A DNA stretch of 64,000 nt from Hyaloraphidium curvatum (Eukaryota > Monoblepharomycota > Hyaloraphidiomycetes > Hyaloraphidiales > Hyaloraphidiaceae), in NCBI GenBank assembly GCA_025558095.1, contig JAIVFI010000003.1, positions 930,001 to 994,000 of the forward strand. The letters run 5' to 3'. Shown here piece by piece: positions 1 to 11,630 of this stretch. Position numbers and translations under genes: made by a program. The notes under the pieces were generated by a model, which was not told the DNA's origin, searched no databases, and saw nothing but the letters and a program-made list of their open reading frames with translations. Each line of letters begins with the position of its first letter. The stretch's first letter is position 1.

Positions 1-3000
1 GACCCGCCACCCTCCGCGCCCTGGTCCGGTTTCTTCTTCCGTTTCCGCTTCTCCTCCATCTCCCGCTGGTGCCGCTCTTTCTTTTCCTTCTCGAGCTTCC
101 GTGCCCTGGCGTTTTCGTTCTCCAGCTTGGCCTGCTGGTATTCGACGCAGAACTTCCAAAAGATCCCAAAGAATTCCTCGCTGGGCATTTTTGCCGACTC
201 CTCACCGAACATTGTACACAGAGCGTCGTAGTCGGCATCGATGCCATCAATCTTGGAGGTAAGGTCGTCAAGGAACGAGGCGGAGCTTGCGTGGAACTCC
301 TTCATGATCCTTTCGAAGTCCCCCGCGTTCTTCTTGGTCGAGCGCGACAGCTGGTTGAGAAGCACCTCAAGCTGTTCAACGCCATGCTTGATCCGGACAA
401 GGATCGCACGTAGGTCCGCCATTGTCACGCGGGTCCCATCCTCGACATCCACCAGCTCGTCGGTAAAATTGAGAAGATGCGGCATCTTGTCCTCAAACAA
501 CTGGGCAAGATAGTGGAGCAGAGTGTACTTGCGATCTTCAACCACCGTGGATTTGGTATCCCCGAGCCGCAGGAGTGCATCGAGCTTGAAACCATACGTC
601 GGCCCACGTTTCCCGTTCAGAAAGTTTCCCAAGCCAAGAATGACCTTGAGCACGTCGGCGAATTTGGGATCGCGGGAGCTGATCAAGTAGCCACCGCGCT
701 TGACCTCGATCCGCTTGACCGCGCTCTTGTTGATGGCATCGATGGCACGCCGGATCTTTTCGACCATTTCTGCGCCGTCGGCTGCCCCTTCCTCCAGAAA
801 CCACGCCCGGAAACCCAGCGCCCTGAGGCGAGCCTCGTAGAAGGGGATCTTCGAAACCGAGTACATGAAGCGTTCCGCCGGAGCAAGCGATTGCGGATCG
901 TCCTCGTGCTGTGAGAGCACGCCAAGCTCATCCTCCGTCGGCACAAACTTGAGCAGCTCAGTAATGAGCTGCGTAGGAAGCACCGCGTCGTCGACTTTTG
1001 ACATCGCTTCGACTAGCTGCTCGGAGCTCAGCTTGGAAGCCCTCAGAGTGATGTCTGTGCCCCAGTGTCAGATACCCCGAAGCAAGACCACCAACCAAAG
1101 CGAACTCACTAATATTCTGGGAACGCTTCGAGTCCAGGAACGTGACCTTTGTGGCGGCTGTGGGCTTCGTCGCGGGATCTTCCTCTGGCACCTCCTTCTT
1201 GACAAACTCGGCGGAGAAGACCTCCTCAAGCGTCTCGTATTCCTTGAGAAGCTTGCCCTCGAGAGATCGTTCGTCGGTGGTTGGCTTCGCGAAGGGTTCC
1301 GAGAGGTGCGTCCAAACGGTGTTGCGAATCTGAAACGGGGAAAGTTTGGTCCAGTTGAGCGACTTGACGTTCTTCTTCGGCTTCGGGACGCCCCAAGACC
1401 ACGGTGCAGGCGGCAGCGGATGACCGGATTGGATACCGGGGGGAAGCGGCGCTGCGGGTGGCGGCGGCGGGCCGGGCGGGCCCGAACCAGGCGGCGGCGG
1501 AGGTGGCGGTGGTCCCTGCAACACCTAGTCACTCAACATGGGCCTGAACATGTGTGCGAGAGCATACTCACGCCACTGGAAGGAGGAGGCGGGGGCGGAG
1601 GTGGCGGACCACCACCGGGCATTGGTGGCGGGGGCGGAGGAGGAGGAACGCCGCCGGAGATAGGGGGCGGAGGGGGAGGAGGCGGGATCGACGAGCCCGG
1701 CATTGCGGTTTGTGGGGGCGCTGCAGGAATGCTGGAACCTAGTGCGAAGTCGACGGCTATCAGACGGCAGGGAAGAAAATGCACGTCAGGGACATACCCG
1801 ACGGCATCGGCGGTGGCGGTGGAGGAGGTGGAATGGTCGATCCCGGCGCTGTAGGAGGCGAGAAGCATAGAGCGCGATCATTAGACGGCACTACCATGCG
1901 GCCGACATCGGAGGCATACCCGGCAACATCGGCGGCGGCGGTGGAGGAGGCGGGATCGACGGGCCGGGAACAAAAGGAGGTGGTGGTGGCGGAGGAGGAA
2001 TGGACGAAGTCGCTTCCTGGCCTGGCTCTGAATCGGCGATCGGCGACGGCTGCGGGTCAGAGGCTAGGAATGACGACCCTCATCAGAGCAATCGTGGGCT
2101 ACGAACTGCGAATCAACTCACTAGCAGGACCATTCGCCGCCTCTTTCGCAATTCCTTCGAGCCAGAAGCCGTCATTCGCGCTGGCGTCAGCTCCCCGATC
2201 CGCTTCCTCGTCGTCCGAAAGCCCGTCCCTTCCAGCCTTCTTCGCCAAGGCCATCGCGAGGGCAGAAAGCTTCTGCTTTGGTGTGCTCGCGGATGGAGAA
2301 GGGGGGCTAGCGGGCACGTCCGTGGAAGGGCTCGCCGTGGATCCGGGTTCTGGGCTCGGCCAGCTAGCGTTCCGAGGCGGAGATTCAAAGAGGGGATCGG
2401 ATGCCGGTTTGGGCGACGGCATCGCGCTTTGAACCGGCGACCGGAACTGCCTGCGAAGAGTTTCGGTCGCCTCCTCCGCACTGCCAAGGGGAGAAACAGC
2501 TGAGAACTCCTCCTCGGCCAGCAATAGACCGTCCCTGGCAATTGTGACGTGCTTCAAAGCCTCTCGGATCTGTGCCCGCATGGCCGCCGTCTCGGCTGTC
2601 CTGTCGGATTCGCGCTGCGATGCCCGCGAAAAGGTCCGGAAGCGTTCAACTCCTGAGTTGCGTCGGGGTTCCTTGAGTCCGAATCGGCGCCGCGTCATGC
2701 TTTCTCTTGCCATGCGCTTCTGCAAGTGCACCGGACCGCTCCATGAGTCTTCCGATCGCTCGTCCTCCGAGCCCTCCGATTCCGCAGATACGCGAGACGA
2801 TGCCGGCGTCTCGGAGCGCTCGTATTCCATTCTCTCCTCCAAAGGATCGAGAACCCGGCCCAGCAAGGTCGAGTAGCTGCCATGCAAGCGTGCTGCACGC
2901 GGCGACCGCGGTTTGCTCTGTGCTTCTCGCGGTTCCCGAGTCTGAACGGCGACGCCCTTTGCCGCAGCGACACCGGCAAGGGCGGCCAACACCGCAGCTT

Positions 3001-5629
3001 CGTAGAGAGCACCACCGGCTTCGCCGAGTCCTTCGGTGGCGGCATCGATACCCAAAACGGCGGCCATCGCATCCAGATCGGCGTCTGGGCCGGCAGTAGC
3101 GCCTGAAACAGCGAGAACCGCCTCCCTGTCCCGCTCGGCGAGTTCGGTCGCAACCGTGAGCTGAAATTGCACATCGGTGAGCTGCTTCTCGAGACTCTCC
3201 GGGGGCCGTGAGTCGTCGTCTGCACTCTGTTCCGAAAGCGAGACGTCTTCGCCCGCATGCTGAACTGGCACCGCAAGAACTCCCTCGTCCGCCACCGTCG
3301 CCTTGTACCGTGACAGAGCGTTGGTCACCGCGTCGCTGAGCTCGCGCATTGCTTTGGAGCAGCCATGTCTCTCCACCTCCATTCGCCGCCTCATCCTCCT
3401 CGCCAGCGCGTGCGACGCACTCTCCCTCTTCGGCAGTGACAGCAACGGGGATCCAACCGGGGTTGGCGCCCCCGAGGCGGCAGGCGTTGTTGAAGCCGAT
3501 CCGGGGAGCGATCCCTGCGCCGTTCCTTCCGGAACGCCGGCCACCATGGCGTTGAGCAGCTCCGCCGCCCCGAGCGCTCTTCCCAGAGCATCCGGGTCGA
3601 GGTGCGATTCGCCGAGTGCCGCCGCGCTTTCCGCCAGCCATCCGACCACGGCCGCCAGCGGCGCCTCCGAGCCTCCGGGCGCCGCATCCGTCCAGCGCCT
3701 CGCGCGTCCGATCCGGTCCCACACCAGCCTTGCCGAACTCTCGCCCAGGACCGCAGAAGCTGCGAAAAGCTCGGCAACGAGCCTCCTTGCGTTCCCGCCG
3801 CACCTCTCGGGCGGAGCCAGAAGCGCCCCGGCCAGCAAGTCCGCGAGCGGCATCGAGCCGCCCCAACCCTTTCCGGCCGGCACAGGGACTTCCATGGCGA
3901 GCACCTCCTCGGCCGTCGCCCCGTAAGCGTCGCGCTGCGCCAGCGCCGGCCTGGCGCGGAACGCCGGCGTCCCCGCCGGAAAGCCCGCCGCGACCCAGTC
4001 GAGCGCCTCGTTGAGTGGAAACGCCCATTCCTCGGGGCCCACCGGTACCGCCAGCACCGCGTTGATCCCCGCCACGGCGATCTTTGTCCAGCCCTCGGCA
4101 CGGGCCCGGCTGCCCTCCCCGTAGGAGCGCGGGATCCCGAGCTCCCTCGCCATGCCCGCCGCCGCGATCCGGATGCCCCCGCCGGCCGCGAAGCGCCGCA
4201 GCCACGGGATGCTCCTCGTCCGAAGCACGTTCACGGTCAGGTCCTGCAGCAGCGACAGGCGATCCTGGTTCTGGGCGAGCTCCGCGCGGAGAAGGTGCAG
4301 GAAGGAGTCGACGCCGTCCGACGGACCGGGCGGCAGGGGCGGCAGCGAAGGCGGGTCGTCGGCCTCCTCGTCCTCTTCCGCGTCCGCGTGGTCCCATTGC
4401 CGAGACAGGTTGGAGTGAGGTCCGGAGCCCGCGCGCCGCCGCACCCCGCTCGGCGCGCTCCGCCTTCGCGCCGCGGAGACGGTGCTCGGCGCCGGCGTGG
4501 GCCTCAGCAGGAGCACGTCCTCGATGGGCTCCACGGAGTCGCTGGTGACACTCTGTTCGGGCTGATCAGACCCGGGCGCCCCTGCCACGGGGGCGACGGG
4601 ATCCTTTGATCCCGAATCCGCGTCCAGCTCCCCCATGCCCAAGCCCACGAGAGCCGAGGATTCGATGTCCTGCACCTCCTCGGCAACAGATTGATGCGGC
4701 GTTGATGGCGAGGAAGAGCCAGAGCGGGGAGAACGCAGCGACGCTACCGAGGGCGGCCGCAGGCGCAAAAATGGCGGCAGGGGGAGGATGTGCTTCGCCG
4801 CGTCTTCTAAAGGGTACGTTACGGTGGCATGCGGGAGCGAAATGGGTACGGAGAGGCGCCTTCGCCGCTCCAGTGTCCTTGTGTCGCCAATGTCCGAAAC
4901 CGACTTTGCCCTCGGCCGATCGATCCAAGCCGTTCTTCGCACGACCTGTGGCCCTGGCGACTCGACGGCCACAGGCTTCGGCATCGGCTCCGCCAGCGGC
5001 CGCAGGTCGGTTATCGGCCTGGGCGGAATCTTCGCAAGATCCGACAGGGACATCGCCCTCGGCCTGTCCACCCATGACGTCGGTCCCGGCGCCTCCTCCT
5101 TGTCTTCGTCTGCCATCTCCGCACCGAGCAGATCGAGCAGGCCATCGAGGGCGTCTGCGGCCTTCGTCTCTCCCGTCGAGGAAGGTGTCTCCCCGCCCTT
5201 TTCGGGGGAATCGGGGAAGGCGCCGGGTGCCCGTGCAATTTCGGCATCCTTATCCAGCGCCAAGTCCGTGTCCGAAGGCAGCGCCACGTCCGCGGCGTCC
5301 GGCGCCTCGTCCACCGCCCGCCGCGAGGCGGCGGCACCCGGAGGCTGCTGATCCAGCGTCGTCGGCGGCGAGCCCGCGGTGGGCTGCCTCTGAGGCGTCC
5401 GCGGCGGGTCGCCGGGAGGCGCCTTTGCGTCGCCCGCGGGGGCGGCCGGGGCGTCCGGCAGGGGCCGCGGGGTCGGGTCCTTCGGCTGCGGCGCGGGCGG
5501 CGGCGGCGGCTCCGCAGCTTTGCCGAAGACGCGGCCGATGCCGCGCGTCCGCCGCGGCGACCCGGCCGGCGACGACGACGGCGGGGTGCGCGCCGTGCCC
5601 CTGCGGGGGGACGACGACGAGTTCCCCAT
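1..5629 (-). CDS. Formin (GBD/FH3-FH1-FH2), 3' end beyond the window
   Basis: Formins nucleate and elongate unbranched actin filaments; FH1 recruits profilin-actin and FH2 caps the barbed end. Exons read on the minus strand: 5629-2122, 2063-1920, 1848-1798, 1738 (or 1756)-1572, 1515-1110, 1054-1. The N-terminus MGNSSSSPRRG fits an N-myristoylation signal. A long Pro/Ser-rich region follows, then a helical GBD/FH3-like region from about residue 435 (GVDSFLHLLRAELAQNQDRL), then FH1 with several P7-P9 runs, then FH2 starting KNVKSLNWTKL. FH2 contains FLDSKRSQNI, the hallmark LLRLGDTKST and a basic end (EEKRKRKKK) at the window edge that may lead into a DAD. About 1776 codons are in the window. 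Splice phases agree; only the fourth exon's acceptor (41- or 59-nt intron) is ambiguous. Family assignment is secure; myristoylation is inferred. Confidence 0.93.
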
Positions 5630-6146
5630 GGAACCCGGCCGGCCTCCCGTCGGCGCCCGGGAAGTCTATCTCGTTGCGCTAAGCTTGCGGATCCGGCGGT
5701 CTGACTGGATCCATGTCGAACGCCCGGCGTTGGGTGCGCGAGGGCGGGTCGATCAAAAGTGGAAGTGTCGGAAGTGAGGGACAACGACGAGTCAGCCAGG
5801 TGCTCGAGCAGAGAGCGTCCCCAAGGCGCTCGAACGGTCTCAAGGGCCTCGAGAATAGTTCATTGTAGTTGATGTTAGCTGTGGAAGCGTAGACAAAGGA
5901 CAGCGGGGCCTGGATGCCCAGCGCGGCGTGCTGGTCGGCTCGGATCCCCGAAAGACGCCAAAGCTCGTGATTCAGCGCGCCTCGATCATCGTAACATCGG
6001 ATGAGGGGGCTCAGGACCAAGTCGGAATGCAGCTTCGCCATATTTAAGCGCGATACAGCAACGAGCATGTCGATAACTACGGTTCGACAATTCCAGGTGC
6101 CAGTCCATGCCAGAGCCGTCCCACTTCGCAACACATCCACAGTCTC
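5630..6146. other. Intergenic, formin 5' side
   Basis: This 0.5-kb stretch lies between the formin start and the stop of the six-TM gene, both on the minus strand. It should hold the formin promoter. A 153-codon minus-strand frame (5679-6140) has no recognisable domain or good codon pattern, so I do not call it a gene. No repeat was seen. Confidence 0.5.
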
Positions 6147-6995
6147 TTAAATCGGGTCGAAGTAGTTGCTCGACTTGAGCGACGCCACGACCGTGCATGC
6201 CGTCACGGCAAGCACGAGCACGCCTTCGACTGTAAACGATGCCACGTTGAGCGTCGTCTTGCGTTCCGCGTCTGCCGGGGGCCGAGCGCCCAGGTAGACC
6301 TGCAGCCCGACGAACGCGAAGAACAGCACCCCGCAAAGGCTCGAAAAAACGAGGATAGCCCACGCCGCCGCGTCCCTGCTACCGGTGGCGATCAGCTCCG
6401 CCGAGTAGTACAGGTTCGTCCCCGTGTTCCCGAGCCAAAACAGCATCGCCCCCGCGAAATGGAAGAACGACGAGCACCGCTCCATCCAGTTGGAGCCGCC
6501 TGCCACGGCGGGCAGCACAGCGCGGACGAGCGGGCTCCTGCCGTCGTCCTTTCGCGGTTCCCATTCCCCGCCGTCCCCGACCCCGCCTTCCAGCCCTTTC
6601 GCTGTCCGTCCCATGGTCTTTGCCCAGACATCGGCACCCGGGCTTCCGGGTTCCTTGTAGGAGGGGAATATGGCGACCAGGCCAATGGCGAGGACGAACA
6701 CGAGGTCCAACGGGAAGTAGCCGCGGCGTCCGCCCGAATTGTACCCCTCTATCAGCAGGCCCCCCAGGGAAATGGCCAATGCCATGGTCCCGATCGCCAG
6801 CAGCCTGCAAGCGAACCAATGTCGGCTCCTTGGCGCCGAGCAGTAGCTCGATATCGTGGAGTGCTCGGCCGCCACGCTGGGCCAGTCCGTGTAGGTCACG
6901 TAGAACCATGGGGCCAAGATGAGAACGGCGAACGCCGCAATAAGGGTGAGAAAGAAGTGAGCAAAGGAGAGGGTCGGGGAACACGAGGAAGACAT
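6147..6995 (-). CDS. Predicted six-TM membrane protein
   Basis: Intronless, about 282 residues from the MSSSCSPTL start; an in-frame ATG 54 nt upstream is possible but would place charged residues before TM1. Hydrophobic segments: FFLTLIAAFAVLILAPWFYV, a second around LLAIGTMALAISLGGLLIEG, a third around LDLVFVLAIGLVAIFPSY, a fourth around FHFAGAMLFWLG, a fifth around AILVFSSLCGVLFFAFVGL, and a last one around VEGVLVLAVTACTVVASL. A polar loop rich in Gly, Lys and Arg separates TM3 and TM4. I do not recognise the family. The topology resembles small fungal stress or lipid-linked six-TM proteins, but no diagnostic motif supports a name. Confidence 0.7.
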   Translation of the reverse strand: MSSSCSPTLSFAHFFLTLIAAFAVLILAPWFYVTYTDWPSVAAEHSTISSYCSAPRSRHWFACRLLAIGTMALAISLGGLLIEGYNSGGRRGYFPLDLVFVLAIGLVAIFPSYKEPGSPGADVWAKTMGRTAKGLEGGVGDGGEWEPRKDDGRSPLVRAVLPAVAGGSNWMERCSSFFHFAGAMLFWLGNTGTNLYYSAELIATGSRDAAAWAILVFSSLCGVLFFAFVGLQVYLGARPPADAERKTTLNVASFTVEGVLVLAVTACTVVASLKSSNYFDPI

Positions 6996-7190
6996 CGCGG
7001 TGTCGGCCTCGGCGGGGGCGAATCCCGGTTCCTGAACCAAGCAATGCACTCAGGTGCCTGCAAAGAGCCCCATAAATGACGTCTCGCCGGCCCGGCCCTG
7101 CGTTCGTTCAACAGGGACGCGAGCAGAGGGACGCTGCGGCGGGAACTCCGGATCGCCCTATCATCGTCTCCAACCGCAACCCTTCGCCCG

Positions 7191-8093
7191 ATGGAGCAGC
7201 CAAAATACCCTCCACCTCCCTACGAGAGCCTCTTTTCCGAGGCCAACCCGTTCCCCGCGCCGGGCCAGGTCCCCGCGGGCTGGATCAACACGTCGACCAT
7301 CCCCGTGCAATCCTCCCTCGCCTGGAGCCAGATTGCCGCGGCACCGCCCCCGCCGTCCTCCGTATCGGTCCAGCGAGAGAGCGACGGCGACGTCGTATCC
7401 TACGACCCGCGTCTGGACAGCAATGCCGAGGAGCTTTGGCGGTTCGTGGTGCAGTACGGGGGCGAGATGCCCGGGCTCGAGGTGGAGATCGAGGGTTGGG
7501 ACACCGAGACTCGTTATGCCCCGAGGTCGTACGGGGACAACGTTGCCCGCGTGGAGGAGGCCACGTCGGCGGGCTCGCTGCCGCGCAACACCCAGTTCTA
7601 CATCATCATGGACCTGAGCTCGTACCTGCCCCCGTCGCCGCTGCGACTGGTCGATGTGCAGGGCAGGCCAATCCGGGCGGCACTTGATGACTACGTTTCC
7701 TCAAAGAACGAGCTGAAGGAGCTCGTTGTCACGAAACAGCTTCTCTGGGACTTTGAGGAGCTGAAGCATGCCATTTACGGGATCGTCAGGCAGGCCGGCT
7801 GGGAAGGCCTCGTGGACATCCGCCTCAAGTTCGTCCGCAGCAAGGTCTACGCCCGATCGAGCTCCTCCGTATCGCAGGCGGCCAACAACCCGATCGTGCA
7901 GTGCTGCATGGTCGTGACGTGCCTCTGGATCTGCGCGGCGCCGGCAAAGGCCGCGACGGGGAAGAAGGTTTCGACACTCGTGATCGAGTACCCGGCGCTG
8001 GCCCCCGTGCGCGAGTTCTACAACAGAAACTACGGGGTCATTCGCGATGCCGTCGAGAGGAGGGTGCAGCAAAAGATTCGGGCGTGGAATTGA
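7191..8093 (+). CDS. Unknown protein with N-terminal PPxY motif
   Basis: Intronless, 300 residues. It opens MEQPKYPPPPYESL, which contains a PPPY motif of the kind bound by WW domains of Nedd4/Rsp5-type ubiquitin ligases. The central block VSYDPRLDSNAEELWRFVV and the later W-rich region recall a broad family of fungal proteins seen with the PPxY-YDPRL arrangement; that recollection was not checked. Near residue 235 lies a hydrophobic stretch (CCMVVTCLWICAAP) that may be one membrane segment. The C-terminus is basic and helical (VREFYNRNYGVIRDAVERRV). Function unknown; a ubiquitin-dependent trafficking role is conceivable from PPxY alone. Confidence 0.75.
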   Translation: MEQPKYPPPPYESLFSEANPFPAPGQVPAGWINTSTIPVQSSLAWSQIAAAPPPPSSVSVQRESDGDVVSYDPRLDSNAEELWRFVVQYGGEMPGLEVEIEGWDTETRYAPRSYGDNVARVEEATSAGSLPRNTQFYIIMDLSSYLPPSPLRLVDVQGRPIRAALDDYVSSKNELKELVVTKQLLWDFEELKHAIYGIVRQAGWEGLVDIRLKFVRSKVYARSSSSVSQAANNPIVQCCMVVTCLWICAAPAKAATGKKVSTLVIEYPALAPVREFYNRNYGVIRDAVERRVQQKIRAWN

Positions 8094-8349
8094 ACGACAA
8101 CCCGCGAGTATAGACGGAGAGAGATTTGAGACTCATACCACATAGATAGGCTGAATGCGGTCATCTCGACGCTCATGAATGAAAAGTGGTCCTTTAGAGC
8201 CTTATGTCCCATGCTCAGGACTGCAGCTCTACAGATCTGCATTGTGACCAAACATCCCCACGGCTTCGAGATCCGAGATCGAATCCCCTTTCGCAAAGCA
8301 TTCATTCGCACAAGCAACGCGTTCCGACGCGTTTCGGAGCTCCGAAATC

Positions 8350-9363
8350 ATGCGGAAGTACTCGATCGCGATCCACGGCGGAGCCGGGGTCATTGACAAA
8401 CGGAGCGTTACGCCGGAGCAGGAAGCCGTCTACAGGAAGGCACTTCGGGCCGCGCTGGATTTGGGCTGCCGCGCGCTGGAGGATGGTGGAAGTCCGATGG
8501 ACGCCGCTGTCGCGTCAGTCGTCTTTCTCGAGGACTGCCCGCTCTTCAACGCCGGTCGAGGTGCTGTTTTCAACATTGCCGGGAGTCACGAGCTCGAGGC
8601 CGCTGTGATGGACTCGCAGATGCGCATCGGCATCGTCAGCGGCCTCGTGCGGACGAAGAATCCGATCAAGCTGGCCCGATACGTGCTGGAAGAGCTTCCG
8701 AGTACCAACCACCTTTCAGGACCTGAGGCAGAGACTGCGCTCCTCGAAGCGAGTGACCTTCCAACGGTCGAGAACGCCTACTTTTCCACGGACCTGCGCA
8801 AGGCCCAATTGGATCGCGTTCGGGCACGGAAGGCGGGCCCAGACGCACCCCTGGACCACAACGTCCGCGTGGACCCGACGGCCGTGGATTACGACGCCCT
8901 GTTTATGGAGGTCGATCAGGTCATCTTGGACCATGGTGGCATGGGGACCGTGGGCGCCGTTGCTTGGGCCGAAGGCATGGGAGTCGCAGCGGCAACGTCG
9001 ACGGGCGGCTTGACGGGCAAGCCCGTCGGTCGACTGGGTGATACGCCCGTGATCGGTGCCTCGACCTGGGCACACCCCGATACCATGGCGATTTCGTGCA
9101 CCGGGACGGGGGAGCAGATCATGCGCGGGGTCGCCGCTTACGACATCCACGCCAGGATGCTCTACCGGGGCGAGGACGTCGAGACGGCGACGCGGGGAAC
9201 CCTGGAGAGAATGCCCCGCGGATCCTGCGGATGCATCTGCGTAGATGCGCAATCCGGGAAAGTTGTGATGCACATGAACACAGGGGGATGTTTCCGTGCA
9301 GCACGAACCCCGGACGGGACCACGAGCGTAGCCATCTGGCAGAATGTAGAGACTATAGAATGA
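8350..9363 (+). CDS. Isoaspartyl peptidase / L-asparaginase (Ntn hydrolase)
   Basis: The enzyme hydrolyses L-asparagine or isoaspartyl dipeptides and matures by autocleavage. It is intronless and 337 residues long, the usual size. The N-terminal IAIHGGAGVI block and FNAGRGAVFN are typical of the alpha chain. The cleavage site is DHGGMGTVGAVAW, making Thr200 the expected new N-terminal nucleophile. Downstream, TGGLTGKPVGRLGDTPVIGA and SCTGTGEQIMR supply the usual substrate-binding and glycine-loop residues. No secretion signal is seen, so it is probably cytosolic. The start ATG at 8350 gives the canonical beta-strand opening directly. All key residues appear intact. Confidence 0.95.
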   Translation: MRKYSIAIHGGAGVIDKRSVTPEQEAVYRKALRAALDLGCRALEDGGSPMDAAVASVVFLEDCPLFNAGRGAVFNIAGSHELEAAVMDSQMRIGIVSGLVRTKNPIKLARYVLEELPSTNHLSGPEAETALLEASDLPTVENAYFSTDLRKAQLDRVRARKAGPDAPLDHNVRVDPTAVDYDALFMEVDQVILDHGGMGTVGAVAWAEGMGVAAATSTGGLTGKPVGRLGDTPVIGASTWAHPDTMAISCTGTGEQIMRGVAAYDIHARMLYRGEDVETATRGTLERMPRGSCGCICVDAQSGKVVMHMNTGGCFRAARTPDGTTSVAIWQNVETIE

Positions 9364-9502
9364 TCTGATGGTCCGATTCGTTTGATTCGGAAAGTGACGT
9401 GGGCCGGGGCGATCGCTGCGCGCGATCCTTTGCCACCGGCCTCCCTCGTTTCCAAACAGCCTATCTGCACGGCCTTCGTCAGTCAATCACGCGCCAGCAA
9501 CC

Positions 9503-11490
9503 ATGCCTGTACGTCTCGGATCATGCCCTGTCCGGGAGCGCTCGCCGTACTCCGCCGTCTCGGCCCAGCGGCTGACGCAACGATGTCTCCCGCTCTTGCG
9601 CTCCCACCCATTCTCACCGCCTGCGGGACGTCCCGCTCCAGTTCCAAGACGTGCAGGAGATTCAGCTCGGTCCCACCAAGGCCAAGATCCACACCGGCTT
9701 GTTCATCAACAACGAATTCGTGGCCTCCCAGAGCGGCAAGACGTTCCCGTCGATCAACCCTGCTACTGGGGACGTCATTGTCGAGGTCCAGGAGGCCGAC
9801 AAGGCGGACGTGGACATCGCTGTGCGTGCTGCCCAAGCCGCCGCCGAAGGATGGCAGAAGGTTCCCGGCGCCGAGCGCGGGAAGCTCCTGTGGAAGCTGG
9901 CAGACCTGGTCGAACGCGACAGGGAATTCCTCGCTACTTTGGAAGCACTCGACAATGGCAAGAAGTGTGTATGGTGTGCTTGGCTCGGATTTTGTCTGAC
10001 AAGGTGCTGGCAGGGTGCACGTCGCCAAGGCGGGCGATCTCGGCGGCATCATCGCAACCCTGCGCTACTACGCCGGCTGGGCCGACAAGATCCATGGCAA
10101 GGTCATGATGGACGAGCCCAACTTCTTCAACTACACCCGCCACGAGCCCTACGGCGTGTGCGGTGCCATCATTCCCTGTTCGTCATGCGGAACCCACCGA
10201 TGCCTTCAGCTGACGGACCGTGCCTCGCAGGGAACTTCCCCGCGCTCATGCTGGCCTGGAAGCTGGCCCCCGCGCTGGCCACCGGCAACTGCCTCGTGCT
10301 CAAGTCCTCCGAAAAGACCCCCCTGAGCGCGCTCCAGATCGCCGCGCTCGTCAAGGAAGCTGGCTTCCCCCCGGGCGTTTTCGCCGTGCTCTCTGGTTTC
10401 GGCCCTGGCGCCGGCCAGGCCATCATTGAGCACCCTGACATTCTCAAGGTCGCGTTCACCGGGTCGGGCCGCACCGGACGCCGCATCATCGAGGCGTCCA
10501 GCAAGTCCAACCTCAAAAAAGTTTCGCTCGAGCTGGGCGGCAAGTCGCCCGCGATCGTGTTCGAGGACGCCGACCTGCCCGCCGCCGTCAAGTGGACCAA
10601 CGACGGCGTGTTCCGCAACATGGGCCAGGTGTGCGCGGCGGGGACGCGCATCTACGTGCAGAAGTCGATCGCGGAGGAGTACATGAAACTCTTCAAGGAG
10701 ATGACTAGCAAAATCAAGCCCAGCGACCAGTTCAACACGGATTCGACCCACGGACCTCAGGTGGACAGCATTCAGTTCGAAACGATCATGAAATACATCG
10801 AGGTGGGTCCGATCGCGCATATCGCACCCCGCATCAGTTGTCTCACCACTTTCTCTACAGATTGGCAAGACTGAGGGCAAGCTCGTTGCCGGCGGTAACC
10901 GCGTGGGCGACAAGGGCTACTGTGAGTTGCTCGGTCGTTCGCCGTCATCGCGTTCTTGACCAGCGTCCCTTAGTCATTGAGCCGACCATCTTCACCGACG
11001 TCCCCGAGACCGCCCGCATCATGCGCGAGGAGATCTTTGGCCCCGTAAGTTGTCCTTGCACGCGTGGATTAGCGACTGATGGTCCGTTCTAGGTCGCCGC
11101 CATCAACACGTTCGAGACGGAGGAGGAAGTTATCAAGCGCGCGAACGACACTTCCTGTGGGTCTACAACTTTTTGTGCACCTTTTGCACCCTTTTCAGTG
11201 CTAATTACCCCCCAAACAGACGGCCTGTACTCTGCGGTGTTCACCAAGGACGTCAACCGCGCCATCCGGGTGGCCAACGCCATCCAGGCTGGCACCGTGA
11301 CCGTCAACAGCTATGGTGCTGGAGGTGGAGTCCAAATGCCCTTCGGAGGTTTTAAGGAGAGTGGGCAGGGTCGGGAGCTGGGGATCTACGCCCTCGACGT
11401 GGGTTCCTCGAGTTTTCGGCGGTTTTCCGATGCTGACGCCCATTCCAGCTCTGGACGCAGGTCAAGTCGGTCAAGATCAACCTCGCATGA
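9503..11490 (+). CDS. NAD(P)-dependent aldehyde dehydrogenase, nine exons
   Basis: ALDH superfamily enzyme oxidising aldehydes to acids, 488 residues after splicing. Exons: 9503-9508, 9657-9964, 10014-10177, 10231-10802, 10861-10921, 10974-11044, 11093-11156, 11220-11398, 11449-11490; lengths sum to a multiple of three. The first coding exon is only ATG CCT, giving [14 protein letters not shown]. Visible motifs are [24 protein letters not shown], the catalytic Glu block [10 protein letters not shown], the nucleophile Cys block [22 protein letters not shown] and [16 protein letters not shown]. No targeting peptide is evident, so it is probably cytosolic, like fungal ALD or plant/animal ALDH1-2 forms. 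Substrate cannot be read from sequence. Confidence 0.95.
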
Positions 11491-11630
11491 TTCTTTAAGT
11501 TGTACGGTTTTTTGATGGCAAATCGGACCGATTGGAGTGGACTGTGACCTGGGCGGTCTCCTGAGCGCGCTTGGCGGCCACAGACTAGCGGGACCAGCAT
11601 CCCCCTCAACTCCCCCAAATCAATATCGCG

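Noticed and set aside
1554-1868. Gly/Arg-rich plus-strand frames opposite the FH1 repeats
   Set aside because: They are simple reverse complements of polyproline codons.
2646-4397. 583-codon frame on the formin strand in another phase
   Set aside because: Gly/Arg-rich shadow of the formin first exon with no known motif.
5679-6140. 153-codon frame upstream of the formin
   Set aside because: No domain and mixed codon pattern; lies where the formin promoter should be.
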